In this document: positions 36,801-45,780 of the stretch, one piece after another | Numbering within the stretch: position 1 is the first letter of the stretch | How the letters are laid out: each line of letters opens with the position of its first letter | DNA from: Companilactobacillus bobalius | Lineage (GTDB): Bacteria > Bacillota > Bacilli > Lactobacillales > Lactobacillaceae | Direction of reading: 5' to 3' | Length of the DNA: 64,000 nucleotides | Assembly (NCBI RefSeq): GCF_009764355.1 | Contig: NZ_LNUA01000033.1 | Location: forward strand, 62,001-126,000 | Translations under genes and position numbers: made by a program | The notes under the pieces: model-generated | What the model saw: the letters and a program-made list of their open reading frames with translations, nothing else | Told to the model about the DNA's origin: nothing | The model's database searches: none

Positions 36801-38066
36801 GTTAACGCTAAAGATCAAAGCAGTATTACAGCTAAAGATTCTACAATTAAGAATGGTGCCTCTTGGCAGCCTAGCGACAATATTTCTTTCGTAACTAAAA
36901 CTGATGGTTCGGATATGACTACCAACGAAATCAACGATGCCATTAACAATGGTTCAATTAAGGTAACCATCACCGACCCAAGCGGAAATACCGTTACCTC
37001 AATCGATACGACTAATGTCGGAGATTACAAGGTTACTTATACTTATACGGATGATAAGGGTAATTCAACTACCATCAACCCACCAATCACCGTAACAGTA
37101 AGTAATCCTGTAGTTAATAACAGTGCTTTATCAACCAAAGATAGTACATTGAAAACCGGTAACACTTGGAATCCTGTAGATAATGTAAAGACTATAGTCG
37201 ATTATTCTGGTAATAGTTTAACAGCTAGTCAGGCTTTAACTGATAAGACTCTTACCTATACCATCCAAGATAGTACAGGTTCTACAGTAGATTCAGTTGA
37301 CACAACCAAGGTCGGATCTTATAAAATAACTTATTCATATACTGATACTACCGGAAAAGTTTTAACGTCCACAGCTACCATAACAGTTACTAAAGATCCG
37401 GCTGACAACAATGGCTCCAACAGTAGTGGTACAGGCAATTCCAATAACAATTCCACTGATCAACCCGACAGCAATAACTCTGACGATACTGAAATTTTTA
37501 ATGGAACTATTACCATTTCAACAATAGATGCCAAAATATATGATGACAAAGGTAATTTTACAAACTGGACACTTACTTTGGACTCCAATTGGTTAACCGA
37601 TAGAAAAATGAGTTTAAACGGTCAGACCTATTACCGTGTTGCCACTAACCAATGGGTTAAAGTTAGTGATACCTATGTTTATTATAATAATACAGGCTAC
37701 ATCAAAACTTACTCTGGCAACTATCCCTTAGTCGATTCACAGGGTAAAATTATCGCGAATGCAAGTCTAAATGCTAACAGCAATTGGCGCTTTGATAGAT
37801 ACGCTTATTTCAATAATCAGAAGTATTATCGTGTCGCTACGAATAAATGGATCAATGCTGAAAATGTTTTTGAATACCAACCAATCAGTAAAATTCTTAA
37901 TACAAAAATTCATGTAAAAATATTTGATAGTGACGAAAATGTGGTAAGAACCATTTCATCATTGAGTCTTAAGACTGATCAAGCAGCAACAATCAATGGC
38001 ACTAAGATGTATCGTGTTGCTACAAATGAATGGATCAAAGCTACTGATGTGAAAAATTTATATTAG
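33888..38066 (+). CDS. Large secreted repeat protein with MucBP-like, Ig-like and SLAP modules
   Basis: 1392 residues. Signal peptide 1-31 (cleavage after VKA); Ser/Thr/Asn-rich stretch to about 130; a mixed region with MucBP-like segments (VNYLDDQGKQLF, VNYTDENGNTIYTD). Then six tandem repeats of about 98 residues (about 590-1171), each with KDSTIKNGASWQPSDNIS and SLDTTKAGKYTVTYSY. After a short Ser/Asn linker come three C-terminal SLAP repeats, each with YRVATN-W. No sortase motif: it should be held non-covalently by the SLAP part. Likely adhesin. ATG behind GGAGGG; long AT-rich leader. Confidence 0.88.
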   Translation: MKLNKSLIATIGISFFSTIVLGNLNIQQVKADANNPSITSTSKDNSSTSSSSTSNPTDFASSNSPSNSKNNSNSTDSSTPSTLTSSPDPTANLNSIGSNSEDTSNTVDNVSSNNASDSTSTNSNELQQSNITLTDSNGNKVINSKNQEFSLSDKYKVGTDITSLLPDDLKKAYKIDAGQNTTITAGTTDYNLKVTANKTNLIMKVYGKNSDGAGSGNTTYNVPYGTPVTLAYSNGLGSVDKYVFKGYAFTKLVDRNGNDLPTANGSTITFTYDMPAISDTDSSNVYIIYAIYDIPTNQSLNVNYLDDQGKQLFTDSSKKYNDGTDILTGDSISNFSNFLNIDNKKYTYWKMDPTLPYTVTDNNSLTVYLLENDLNYTTVNYTDENGNTIYTDKLRGEVGQTVTPKDIATINPSYHMVDSIKDHTVTEKNTTLNLHVSDVLTLHLVQKVNGDIVFDSQTTNKAFTKILLKNDVKDIDSISYGIDDAVQATFTSDQLTEFDTISTLLNMFPSAGLNYAVINYKTSDAPTVSYQDETGKEVSNFTLTTTSNAIQSIKDNVPPYYSLLDEDNPYTVNKDGKIISTIKNNSASSISGKNITLSNGQNWNPDDTISSVTLADGTNMTAEEIAAAIKDGSITTTITNSDGNTIDSLDTTKTGKYSVTYSYKDVTGKTVSSQPITLTIEAKDFSGIVAKDSTIKNGASWQPSDNISSVTKSDGSDMTDEEIAAAIENKDITTSIVDADGSTIDSLDTTKAGKYTVTYSYKDDTGYTVSSQPITLTINDKDKGAITTKDSTIENGASWQSSDNISTVTKSDGSDMTDNETTTAIKDGTITTTITDSSGNTVDSLDTTKAGTYKITYNYKDEGENTISASSTLTINVRDQSSITAKDSTIKNGASWQPSDNISSVTKFDGSNMTTDEIVIAIKDGTITTAITDSDGNTVNSPDTTKAGKYTITYTYTINGKIVSSQPVILTVNAKDQSSITAKDSTIKNGASWQPSDNISFVTKTDGSDMTTNEINDAINNGSIKVTITDPSGNTVTSIDTTNVGDYKVTYTYTDDKGNSTTINPPITVTVSNPVVNNSALSTKDSTLKTGNTWNPVDNVKTIVDYSGNSLTASQALTDKTLTYTIQDSTGSTVDSVDTTKVGSYKITYSYTDTTGKVLTSTATITVTKDPADNNGSNSSGTGNSNNNSTDQPDSNNSDDTEIFNGTITISTIDAKIYDDKGNFTNWTLTLDSNWLTDRKMSLNGQTYYRVATNQWVKVSDTYVYYNNTGYIKTYSGNYPLVDSQGKIIANASLNANSNWRFDRYAYFNNQKYYRVATNKWINAENVFEYQPISKILNTKIHVKIFDSDENVVRTISSLSLKTDQAATINGTKMYRVATNEWIKATDVKNLY

Positions 38067-38079
38067 TTCAAAAAAAATA

Positions 38080-38126
38080 ATACCGACCGGATAGCATTTT
38101 AAGTGGCTATCAGGTCGGTATTTTTG
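38080..38126. terminator. Terminator after the SLAP adhesin gene
   Basis: ATACCGACC-GATAGC pairs with GCTATC-GGTCGGTAT followed by five T, with an A-run on the left. Confidence 0.85.
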
Positions 38127-38185
38127 ATTAAATACAGCTATCATCTTTAAATATAGTTTTGTTGAGTTTTTTAAATGAATCAATT

Positions 38186-38848
38186 CTATTTTAATTTATT
38201 AATAGATATTTTGATTGGTTTGACATATTTGAATTCATATTTATCATCTGGAATATTTTCATTGGAATATTTTCTATTCTTTTTCATTTTCTTCCAGTAT
38301 TTCCAATCAAAAATTTTACCTACCAATGCCAAATTTTTTTGCTCTATCCTCTTTAATTTAATTGATTTAACATCATGTTGTATTAGTGGAGTTGCACTAG
38401 CACTGTTGATAATATAATGTTTATTCATTTTCGGTTGAACAATACATAACCAGTGCGAGTTCGTAAAGTGAGTATGTTTTTCAATTATTTGTATTAAAAT
38501 AAATTCATTATTTTTTAAATCATTAACATTTTTAACAAGATCATCATCCAAAATTTTCATATTTACACTATATTCAGATGCTAAAAGTGACTTTTCATTA
38601 TTACTTTTAAGATAATAATCATCTAAAGCCTTTACGGCTACGTTACTATCGAAAAATTCACCGACATATGAACACTTCTTCTCTTTTGTAAAAAAGTTCA
38701 GCATATTTTTAGCTAACTGGGATAATTCTTTATTCTCATCTCTGCTACCTGACACGTATTTTAAACCATTAACGAATTCATAAATTAAACAGGTCGGTCC
38801 GTCTTGTTTTATTCGTCTAAAAATTTTATTATCTCCTTTATTCACCAT
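38186..38848 (-). CDS. Papain-like (C39-like) cysteine protease candidate
   Basis: 220 residues, no signal peptide. KQDGPTCLIYEFVNGL near residues 14-29 resembles the Gln...Cys nucleophile helix of C39/papain-type folds, followed by SHWLCIV (His) and INSAS (Asn), giving the Cys-His-Asn order. The C-terminus is very basic. It is the gene directly downstream of gpmA, behind gpmA's terminator. The reported ATG 38848 lies six bases after that T-run and has no ribosome site, whereas AAAGGAG lies inside the frame, so the true start is uncertain. No bacteriocin or transporter gene adjoins. Function not known. Confidence 0.55.
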   Translation of the reverse strand: MVNKGDNKIFRRIKQDGPTCLIYEFVNGLKYVSGSRDENKELSQLAKNMLNFFTKEKKCSYVGEFFDSNVAVKALDDYYLKSNNEKSLLASEYSVNMKILDDDLVKNVNDLKNNEFILIQIIEKHTHFTNSHWLCIVQPKMNKHYIINSASATPLIQHDVKSIKLKRIEQKNLALVGKIFDWKYWKKMKKNRKYSNENIPDDKYEFKYVKPIKISINKLK

Positions 38849-38854
38849 TTATAC

Positions 38855-38898
38855 AAAAAAACGCCCACACAGATTTACTCTGTATATAGGCGTTTTTT
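38855..38898 (-). terminator. Terminator of gpmA, abutting the next gene
   Basis: AACGCCTA-ATACAGAG pairs with CTGTGT-GGGCGTT with a seven-T run on the minus strand. The next start codon follows within about six bases. Confidence 0.8.
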
Positions 38899-38921
38899 AT
38901 TAAAAATAAACTAATCAAAAA

Positions 38922-39611
38922 TTAGTTAAGCTTCTTCTTACTTACAACGTTCAACTTGTCATCCAAGTCATAAACAACTGGTTCACCAGTTGTCATTTCA
39001 ACATCCATGATGTCAGCATCAGAGATATTTTCGATGTACTTAGTCAAAGCACGTAGTGAGTTACCATGGGCAGCGATGATTACGTTCTTGCCGTCTAATA
39101 GCTTAGGAGCAATTTCATCTTCCCAGAATGGAATTACACGTTCCAAAGTAACTTTAAGGTTTTCACCACCTGGAACAATTCTTGGGTCCAAGTTTGCGTA
39201 ACGACGATCGTTAGCTGCTGAACCTTCGTCAGTAGCTTTCAATAGTGGAGGTAATGTATCGTATGAACGTCTCCAGATATGAACTTGTTCATCACCGTAT
39301 TTTTCAGCTGTTTCAGCTTTGTTAAGACCTTGAAGTGCACCGTAGTGACGTTCGTTAAGTCTCCATGTCTTTGTTTCAGGAATCCATAATTGGTCACAGC
39401 CTTCAAGAGCGTAGTGCAATGTCTTGATAGCACGTGTCAATACTGATGTATAAGCTTGGTCAAATTGGATGCCAGATTCTTTAAGAAGTTTACCAGCGTT
39501 TTGAGCTTGCTTTACACCTTCTTCACTTAAGTCAACATCAACCCAACCAGTAAATTGGTTTGATAAATTCCATTCACTTTGTCCGTGACGAATGAAAACT
39601 AATTTTGCCAT
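38922..39611 (-). CDS. gpmA: 2,3-bisphosphoglycerate-dependent phosphoglycerate mutase
   Basis: 229 residues, normal length for the family. It interconverts 3- and 2-phosphoglycerate in glycolysis. Phospho-histidine His9 lies in [10 protein letters not shown]; the family motifs [22 protein letters not shown] and [10 protein letters not shown] are intact. Cytoplasmic, monocistronic with its own terminator. Confidence 0.97.
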   Translation of the reverse strand: MAKLVFIRHGQSEWNLSNQFTGWVDVDLSEEGVKQAQNAGKLLKESGIQFDQAYTSVLTRAIKTLHYALEGCDQLWIPETKTWRLNERHYGALQGLNKAETAEKYGDEQVHIWRRSYDTLPPLLKATDEGSAANDRRYANLDPRIVPGGENLKVTLERVIPFWEDEIAPKLLDGKNVIIAAHGNSLRALTKYIENISDADIMDVEMTTGEPVVYDLDDKLNVVSKKKLN

Positions 39612-39668
39612 TTATATGATCCTCTTTTCATTTCTTTAACAATCTACATTTTACACGATATTGCCAAT

Positions 39669-39727
39669 AAAAAAAAGAGAGTGACACCTAATTTAGCCTA
39701 AAAGACTAATTTTTGGCATCATTCTCA
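39669..39727 (-). terminator. Terminator of the four-gene envelope operon
   Basis: On the minus strand GAGAATGATGCC and AATTAGTC pair with GGTGTCACTCTC and GGCTAAATT, followed by a run of about seven T. Confidence 0.75.
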
Positions 39728-39752
39728 TGAAAAAAATATTTTTAATGAAAAT

Positions 39753-41189
39753 TTATTTTTGTTCTTTATAAATTGGTGTCTCGATTTCCTTTAAAGTTGT
39801 GATATCCATCTTGTTCTTGGCATTCTTATTCAAGTAAGTATTTACTTGATCAGTTCCAGCAATCACTGCAGAAACTTTATCTGTACCATCAATCAAACTG
39901 GAAATTCTATCAGCGTTTTCACTTTGTTTCATTACAATTGGAATCACTTCAATCCCATTATCACGTAGTGACAAGAGCTTCTTATAGAAGTCTGAACCAA
40001 TCGAAACGAAGATAGTCGATGTACTTTGTTTCAAGGCCTGATTCTTAAGCCACCAGATAATTAAATCTTCATCACTGTCAAATGTACTCATCAAGACGTT
40101 ACCTTCACTGAAGAGTTGAATATAAGGCTCGTCACCTGTATAACTCTTGATCAAGACAAGTGTTCCATCTTGGCGATAAAAGTTCTCGCGAACCACTTTG
40201 TTGGCATTACGATGATCGTAAAATTGTGTGGCAGAGATAACTCCGTTAACGTCAAAAATATCACGACTTAATACTTGTTCATCTTTATAGTGACGAATAA
40301 TTTGTAGTTGATGATTGGAATCACGAGAAACTTCCATAACTAATTTATCGTTAGCATCCAAAATTTTATCAACTTTATCAGTCACATGTTGAACACGATA
40401 ATCAGCATCAAATGGTATCTCAGCAGGCGTGATAGGTACATTCAAGTCACGACCTTGCAACTCATTGTACATATTCAATAAGTAAGCATTCCCATCAACG
40501 AAACCGGCATTTTGATAATTCATCCAAGTTGCGTCAATTTGGTCATTATAAGTAACAGAGATTGCATTAGCCAATAATCCCCGATCAGCTAAAGTCATTG
40601 TCATCTGTTGCCACATTGATGTGACATCACTATCTGGATTGGCAGGCAAATCATCAGTAAAGACAAAATAGCTTGTATTAGGATCCAAATAGATCTCATT
40701 AGCCATTTCATCAGTTCCAAACCATTCTTTCAATGAATCATTGATATCATTGATACGGTCAGTTGCCTGTCTTCTCTCATCAATTTGGTCACTACCAACC
40801 GTTCTCAAAAGATGATTGCAATAGCTACGGTCAGCTAATAATTGACTACGTAATTGTGACTTAAGGTCAGCACTTTGATCCAAAGTATTTTGTAAACTTT
40901 GTTCAGTGTATTCCCAATCCTCATTGCCAGGTTGTCCCGGTTGAACCGGTGCTTGTGCTTGAGGTTGAGGCTCTTGTGGCCCAAAGTAGTAATTATTGTT
41001 GCTACTATTAAAATCTTGATTGTTAGGTGTAAATTGAGTCCCCATCCCCATATTAGGGTCATTATTGAATTGGCCTTGACTAGGATCAAAATTATTTTGG
41101 TCTGGTTGTTGAGGTGTCTGATAAGAAGAATTATTCGGATCAGAATAATTATCATCGTTGTCTTTCTTTTTTCTATCAAAAAATGACAT
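39753..41189 (-). CDS. Cytoplasmic protein with Pro/Gln/Asn-rich N-terminus and GtfA-like beta domain
   Basis: 478 residues without signal peptide. The first ~110 residues are a low-complexity Asn/Gln/Pro region (QTPQQPDQNNFDPSQ). The middle and C-terminal part, with repeated strands such as IRHYKDEQVLSRDIFDVNGV and ENFYRQDGTLVLIKSYTGD, resembles the accessory beta-sheet domain of GtfA/TagE-type glycosyltransferases, but the catalytic GT4 half is missing. It is the last gene of an operon with an AI-2E-type permease, a YdcF-like protein and a lipoprotein. Function unknown. Confidence 0.6.
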   Translation of the reverse strand: MSFFDRKKKDNDDNYSDPNNSSYQTPQQPDQNNFDPSQGQFNNDPNMGMGTQFTPNNQDFNSSNNNYYFGPQEPQPQAQAPVQPGQPGNEDWEYTEQSLQNTLDQSADLKSQLRSQLLADRSYCNHLLRTVGSDQIDERRQATDRINDINDSLKEWFGTDEMANEIYLDPNTSYFVFTDDLPANPDSDVTSMWQQMTMTLADRGLLANAISVTYNDQIDATWMNYQNAGFVDGNAYLLNMYNELQGRDLNVPITPAEIPFDADYRVQHVTDKVDKILDANDKLVMEVSRDSNHQLQIIRHYKDEQVLSRDIFDVNGVISATQFYDHRNANKVVRENFYRQDGTLVLIKSYTGDEPYIQLFSEGNVLMSTFDSDEDLIIWWLKNQALKQSTSTIFVSIGSDFYKKLLSLRDNGIEVIPIVMKQSENADRISSLIDGTDKVSAVIAGTDQVNTYLNKNAKNKMDITTLKEIETPIYKEQK

Positions 41190-41256
41190 AACTTAATCTC
41201 CTATCTACGTCAGTTAGTTATCTCCATTATATATGACAAGTTTTCTTTAAAGTTAA

Positions 41257-42309
41257 TTATAACATTTTCTTTAATTTTATTCTCTTCTTTTTGGAGTTCT
41301 TAGTAATCGAATGAACGCCTAATATATCAAGGAAGAAAACAAAGATTGGTATACCAATAATCAATCCCCATGTACCAAGCAATTCCTCTGATACGATCAA
41401 TACAACAAATGTAAAGAAAATTGGCAAATGTGTCATGCTGGACATGAATTGTGGATTCAGGAAATACGTTTCAATCATATGAATAATCACGATCATGATA
41501 ATGATATAAATAACGTATCTGATACCGCCAACCGTATAAGCAATGAAACTCAGTGGGATCATCGAAATAATAACTCCAGCTACCGGAATCAGTGACAAGA
41601 TGAAGACCATCACTGCCAAAGCAATAATCCCTGGCATCTGCATGAACAACAAAGTAATTGTCGTCAAGGCTGTATTAACAACGGCAATCATCAATTGTGC
41701 TTCCAGAACAACACCGAAAGTATTGACAAACTTTTGTCCAAAATACTTTAAGTCAGAGAATACCCAACCATAATTGCTGTCCAAGAATTGTCTTCCGAAG
41801 GAATTCATTTGTTCTACCTGACTAGCATAGAAGAAACTCAATAAGAATGAGACAACAATATTGAATCCGACTGCACCAACACTGCTGATGTAGTTTACAA
41901 CTTGCGTGATGGCTCCCTTAATTTGATTATCCAAATTAATTTGTTGCAAATAATTATAAATAACATTCAAATAAGGATTCGAACGTACTTCTTTACTTTC
42001 ATAAAACTTCTGTAACGATGAGAACATTTTTGCTGTTTGCGTGATCAGTTGCGGCACATAGTTAGCAATGACAAAAACTAATAACGCAATAATTATCAAA
42101 TAAACTGGTGCTATTACCCAAATCGGTTTAATTCTGGGAAACTTTCTTTGAATTACTCGAACTAATTGAACTGACAAGAAGGTAAAAGTAAAAGTTAGTA
42201 GAAATAGACTCATCATCCCTCGAAAAAGATAGATCAGCAATATGACTAAAGCTAATAACGTGAATCTTCTCAATCGTTTGTTATCAACGAACTTATCGTA
42301 CAAACTCAT
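41257..42309 (-). CDS. AI-2E family transporter
   Basis: 350-residue membrane protein of the AI-2E (UPF0118/TqsA-like) family with about eight helices: an N-terminal pair, a long soluble segment (about 95-140), and a C-terminal block with IALAVMVFILSLIPVAGVIISMIPL and the family-typical polar GTWGLIIGIPIFVF. The C-terminal tail is strongly basic. It is 10 bp after the YdcF-like gene. Family members export varied small molecules or sodium; the name does not establish AI-2 transport here. Confidence 0.87.
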   Translation of the reverse strand: MSLYDKFVDNKRLRRFTLLALVILLIYLFRGMMSLFLLTFTFTFLSVQLVRVIQRKFPRIKPIWVIAPVYLIIIALLVFVIANYVPQLITQTAKMFSSLQKFYESKEVRSNPYLNVIYNYLQQINLDNQIKGAITQVVNYISSVGAVGFNIVVSFLLSFFYASQVEQMNSFGRQFLDSNYGWVFSDLKYFGQKFVNTFGVVLEAQLMIAVVNTALTTITLLFMQMPGIIALAVMVFILSLIPVAGVIISMIPLSFIAYTVGGIRYVIYIIIMIVIIHMIETYFLNPQFMSSMTHLPIFFTFVVLIVSEELLGTWGLIIGIPIFVFFLDILGVHSITKNSKKKRIKLKKML

Positions 42310-42319
42310 ATAAAACTCC

Positions 42320-43120
42320 TCACATACACATACTTAGTGAAAATACCAAATCCATTCCTAATAACGTCAACAATGAATAACGATGATACCAAACAATCGC
42401 CGTAAACTCACGAAACATTGCTGGCCACTTCAACATTCTAACAGTACAAGCGGCCGCAAATTGAACTTTTAAGCCCAATCTTTTGGCGTGCCATTTAGTT
42501 CTAGGAATATGATAATCACTCGTTACTATAATAACCCTTGGCCGTGTTTTTTTCTGCCATGCTTGATGAATTTCGATCGCCGAATACTCTAAATTCTGTA
42601 CTGTATTGATCGATTCATCCTCTTTAATAATAACCGATTCCGAAATATTTCTATCTATTAAGTACTTGCGCATCATCTCAGCTTCGGTTCCATATGATGA
42701 TTCTGAACTTTTAGCACCACTAACAATAATCTTCGGTTTATATTCAAAACGATTGTATAGTTGTATTGCCTTATCCAAACGTTCACTCAATATTGGTGGT
42801 ACTCGTGATCCCATACATTTATTACCCAAAACAACTAAGAAATCTGGTTGTTTGGCGGCCGGTAACTCGCGCAAATCACGTTTCATTTGATACATATAAA
42901 CCAACATGATCACTAACAAAATCAAATCCACCGTTGCAAAATTGAACGCATAGGCACGTAAATACTTATCTACTGAAACAATCGAAATGAAGTATAACGC
43001 CGCTATGGTTATGACAGCAACTCCTATGGCAAAAATCGGTAAGCGACTATAGGCATACCTTATTTTATAAATAATCATTACCTCAATCATTGATACAGCA
43101 AATATTAATAAATAAGTCAT
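42320..43120 (-). CDS. YdcF/DUF218-family membrane protein
   Basis: 266 residues: about four N-terminal membrane helices (1-~85) and a DUF218 domain with the start strand FLVVLGNKCMGSRVPP, GAKSSESSYGTEAEMMRKYL, EDESINTVQNLEYSA and VIIVTSDYHIPRTKWHAKRLGL. Related proteins (YdcF, SanA, ElyC) act in envelope biogenesis. ATG 43120 follows GGAGGGG; the frame's earlier ATG at 43132 overlaps that site. Operon member. Confidence 0.85.
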   Translation of the reverse strand: MTYLLIFAVSMIEVMIIYKIRYAYSRLPIFAIGVAVITIAALYFISIVSVDKYLRAYAFNFATVDLILLVIMLVYMYQMKRDLRELPAAKQPDFLVVLGNKCMGSRVPPILSERLDKAIQLYNRFEYKPKIIVSGAKSSESSYGTEAEMMRKYLIDRNISESVIIKEDESINTVQNLEYSAIEIHQAWQKKTRPRVIIVTSDYHIPRTKWHAKRLGLKVQFAAACTVRMLKWPAMFREFTAIVWYHRYSLLTLLGMDLVFSLSMCM

Positions 43121-43135
43121 ATTCCCCTCCATGGC

Positions 43136-44572
43136 TTAATCTAAACTGAATTTTAATTTTGGAACCTTCAATGGAAAGTCCTTAACTAAAGTCCAGGTTA
43201 CTGTTGTTGAATCTTTATCTGGTTGTTTCAAAAGAAATAATCGATTGTCCAATGAACCATAAACTAAAAATTTACCCTTAGTAGTTGTAACAGCCGGTCC
43301 ATTCTGTGAATAAGCTGAAGGTGATACTAAAAACATATATTGCATCAATGGTTGTTTACTACCGTTGACACTAATCCCTTGATAGTCAGTCGGTTGTAAA
43401 TTAGTTCCATATTGACCACCAAAATTAACCCCTAAATTGCCAATTTTTTTATCATTATTATCCGAAATAGCTCCTGCCAATTGCATTAAATCAGCATTCG
43501 ATGATAAAGGATTTTCTTTATATTTATCGTAGTAATCTTGAGTCTGTGAAATGGCTGCTTTCAAATCAGTTTGAGCAGTATCCGATTTAGTCAATAAATT
43601 ACCATTCTTATTGCTCTGACCATCCTGAACTCGGACCGTGTAGTCACCTGAATACAAGTACAACTGATTAGAATCCGTTTCAATTCTAATGTTAGCTCGC
43701 TTGATTTGATTCCCCGTAGCTTTTGAATTAACCTTCAAATTAACACTCTTAGGCAAAAGTCGATCCGTGTTCTGTCCATGATAATAGTAATTAATCGTCA
43801 ACAGGTTCTTCGGGGTTAAATAGTACTTACCATATAAACTCTGTACCTGACCACTTTCAATTAACGTTTCCATGACAACTTTGCTATCGGTATCATCATT
43901 TAACTTCTGGGCTGAATGTTCCGTTAAAGTCAGCTGATAAGTCCCATTCTGATTAATCGTTAGATTCCCATCAGTTCGACGATAGTCAATAATTGTTTTG
44001 AAGTTATAATTACCAATCATCACATTATTAGCCGTTAACGGTTTAGCATTACTGTTAACATCGATGATATGATCTGGCATTTGTTTAGAAGAAATACTTT
44101 GAGACAAATCTTTTTTCGTGTTATTAGCAGCAGTAGACGGTTTGTCTACTTTAGTAATATAGGCAAATTTATACGTGTCACCACCAGAAGACACCGAATA
44201 ACCCTTCATATGTTTACCATAGACATTTTCATGATAAGTTTTTTCAATTTTTAAAACTAAATCTTTTTTAGCCGTCTTAAAGGTAATCGTTCTACCATCA
44301 CGATTTAAAACGTATTTTGGATTGTTAAATTGATTATCAAATCGGTTAATGCCGACTTTACCATTAATAGTAGAAACATCTTTTATTTCTGCTCGTTGGT
44401 TCTTTAAAAACTTAATTGAAACAGTATCGTTTTCTCCCTGATCTTGATACAAATACCAAGTTTTGTTACTGGAAACTACCTCATCAGTTTCCTTTGGCTT
44501 GCATCCTAAGATTGTTAGGAATAAACAAAGAATTCCAAGAACCGCTAAGAATTTTTTAACCATATTGTTCAC
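43136..44572 (-). CDS. Lipoprotein of unknown function (478 aa)
   Basis: A type II signal peptide ends in the lipobox LTILGC, so the protein should be lipid-anchored outside the membrane. The rest is beta-rich and Asn/Thr/Lys-rich (YLYQDQGENDTVSIKFLKNQ, GNLTINQNGTYQLTLTEH) without a motif I recognise. A GTG start at 44572 has AAAGG six bases upstream; the ATG nine bases later is too far. First gene of the four-gene operon. Confidence 0.75.
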   Translation of the reverse strand: MNNMVKKFLAVLGILCLFLTILGCKPKETDEVVSSNKTWYLYQDQGENDTVSIKFLKNQRAEIKDVSTINGKVGINRFDNQFNNPKYVLNRDGRTITFKTAKKDLVLKIEKTYHENVYGKHMKGYSVSSGGDTYKFAYITKVDKPSTAANNTKKDLSQSISSKQMPDHIIDVNSNAKPLTANNVMIGNYNFKTIIDYRRTDGNLTINQNGTYQLTLTEHSAQKLNDDTDSKVVMETLIESGQVQSLYGKYYLTPKNLLTINYYYHGQNTDRLLPKSVNLKVNSKATGNQIKRANIRIETDSNQLYLYSGDYTVRVQDGQSNKNGNLLTKSDTAQTDLKAAISQTQDYYDKYKENPLSSNADLMQLAGAISDNNDKKIGNLGVNFGGQYGTNLQPTDYQGISVNGSKQPLMQYMFLVSPSAYSQNGPAVTTTKGKFLVYGSLDNRLFLLKQPDKDSTTVTWTLVKDFPLKVPKLKFSLD

Positions 44573-44635
44573 TCAATGCCTTTCTGAAGACAATTATACA
44601 ACTTCAAGATTAACCCCTATTATGAAATAATGATA

Positions 44636-44669
44636 GCAAAAAAAGACCTGCTTTTCAGCGGGTCTTTTG
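44636..44669 (-). terminator. Terminator of the amidase gene
   Basis: AAGACCCGCTGAAAAGCAGGTCTT forms a short G+C-rich stem (AAGACC-GCT / AGC-GGTCTT), followed by eight T on the minus strand. Confidence 0.8.
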
Positions 44670-44710
44670 TAATAATTTGTTATCAAAGAATATTTCATTC
44701 TATATTGAAA

Positions 44711-45676
44711 TTATGCTAGTGGTTTAATAATTTGTCCAACTGAACTTTCTGGAACCCACTCATTAGTAGCAACACGATAATACTTAATACCATTAACTAC
44801 TTTAACTTGATCCATTTGCCAATCAGTCCCTGTACCTAAAGCACGGTTTGTAATTCTAGACATAGTATCATTATTCAATGAGTATAGAGAAATATATTCT
44901 TTCGAACCATCTTTAACTCTAAGAATTCCAATGTTACTTGCCTGGTTACCATTATTAGTATTAGCATTTCCACCGTTGTTAGTGTTGCTGCCCTTTAATT
45001 GGTTATAATACTTACCAACTAAATCATAGAACTGATCCATGCTGTAACCCCATTGAGCAAAGTAGCCAACTGGATCAGTATGATTTGTTTCTTTGTACAT
45101 TCTTGAAACATCGTTATGTGAAAGAACTGTCTTACCAGGTGTAAATGGTAATCCATATTGAACTAATCTAAAGGCTGCGTAGTAAGCTTGGTTAGCAACG
45201 GATCTAGCAAATTGATCTGTTGTATTTACACGACACAACTCAACTTGAATGTATTTGTTATTAGCAGTTTGACCTGCTCCCCAAACACCATAGTCAGCAC
45301 TATGGATATTTATAATTTCTTTATCATCGACAAAAGCATGAACATAAGTGTATGTTGTTGGCCATGACCAATTAAAGTATGAAACTTCATTTTCGGCTGT
45401 AGCACCAGGTGTTGCAGTTTCGTGGATAACGACCCCTTCTGGCTTACCAACACCGTTCTCGTAACCGAACATCTTGTTAAATGTTCCTGCACGATATTGA
45501 ATTGAAACTGGTTTAATGTTGTTATTATTAATGTAATCGTTGATTGCTGAAGTTGCAGCTTGTGTTGTTTGAACTTGTGAACCTAGTTGTGGAACCACTT
45601 GTCCAACAGTTGCAAAACCGACACTTGCAAGTGCAGCTGAAGTAGCTAAACTTGTAATAAATTTCTTCGAGACCAT
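44711..45676 (-). CDS. SLAP-anchored N-acetylmuramoyl-L-alanine amidase (Amidase_2)
   Basis: 321 residues. Signal peptide 1-40; a zinc amidase domain (about 55-215) with ligand candidates His85 (GVVIHETAT), His187 (LSHNDV) and His199 (NHTDP), and core Asn/Asp positions of the T7-lysozyme type; an Asn/Gly linker; one C-terminal SLAP module (YRVATNEWVPESS). It cleaves the glycan-peptide bond in peptidoglycan and should be held on the wall by the SLAP part. Upstream lies a weak TGTTAC-type half-site reminiscent of WalR boxes. Confidence 0.9.
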   Translation of the reverse strand: MVSKKFITSLATSAALASVGFATVGQVVPQLGSQVQTTQAATSAINDYINNNNIKPVSIQYRAGTFNKMFGYENGVGKPEGVVIHETATPGATAENEVSYFNWSWPTTYTYVHAFVDDKEIINIHSADYGVWGAGQTANNKYIQVELCRVNTTDQFARSVANQAYYAAFRLVQYGLPFTPGKTVLSHNDVSRMYKETNHTDPVGYFAQWGYSMDQFYDLVGKYYNQLKGSNTNNGGNANTNNGNQASNIGILRVKDGSKEYISLYSLNNDTMSRITNRALGTGTDWQMDQVKVVNGIKYYRVATNEWVPESSVGQIIKPLA

Positions 45677-45780
45677 AATATATATTTCCTTCCCAATGTT
45701 AATTTCCTTAACCCATAAATTATAACAATTTTCAAAGCATTTTTGAGAAAAGTAACAAATATGTAAACAGATAGTAAAAT

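Noticed and set aside
38175..38417. Plus-strand 80-codon hydrophobic frame opposite the papain-like gene
   Set aside because: It lies wholly antisense to a better-supported gene and lacks a ribosome site.
41257..42309. AI-2 quorum-sensing exporter as a firm call
   Set aside because: The family name is historical; nothing here (no lsr or luxS genes) links it to AI-2.
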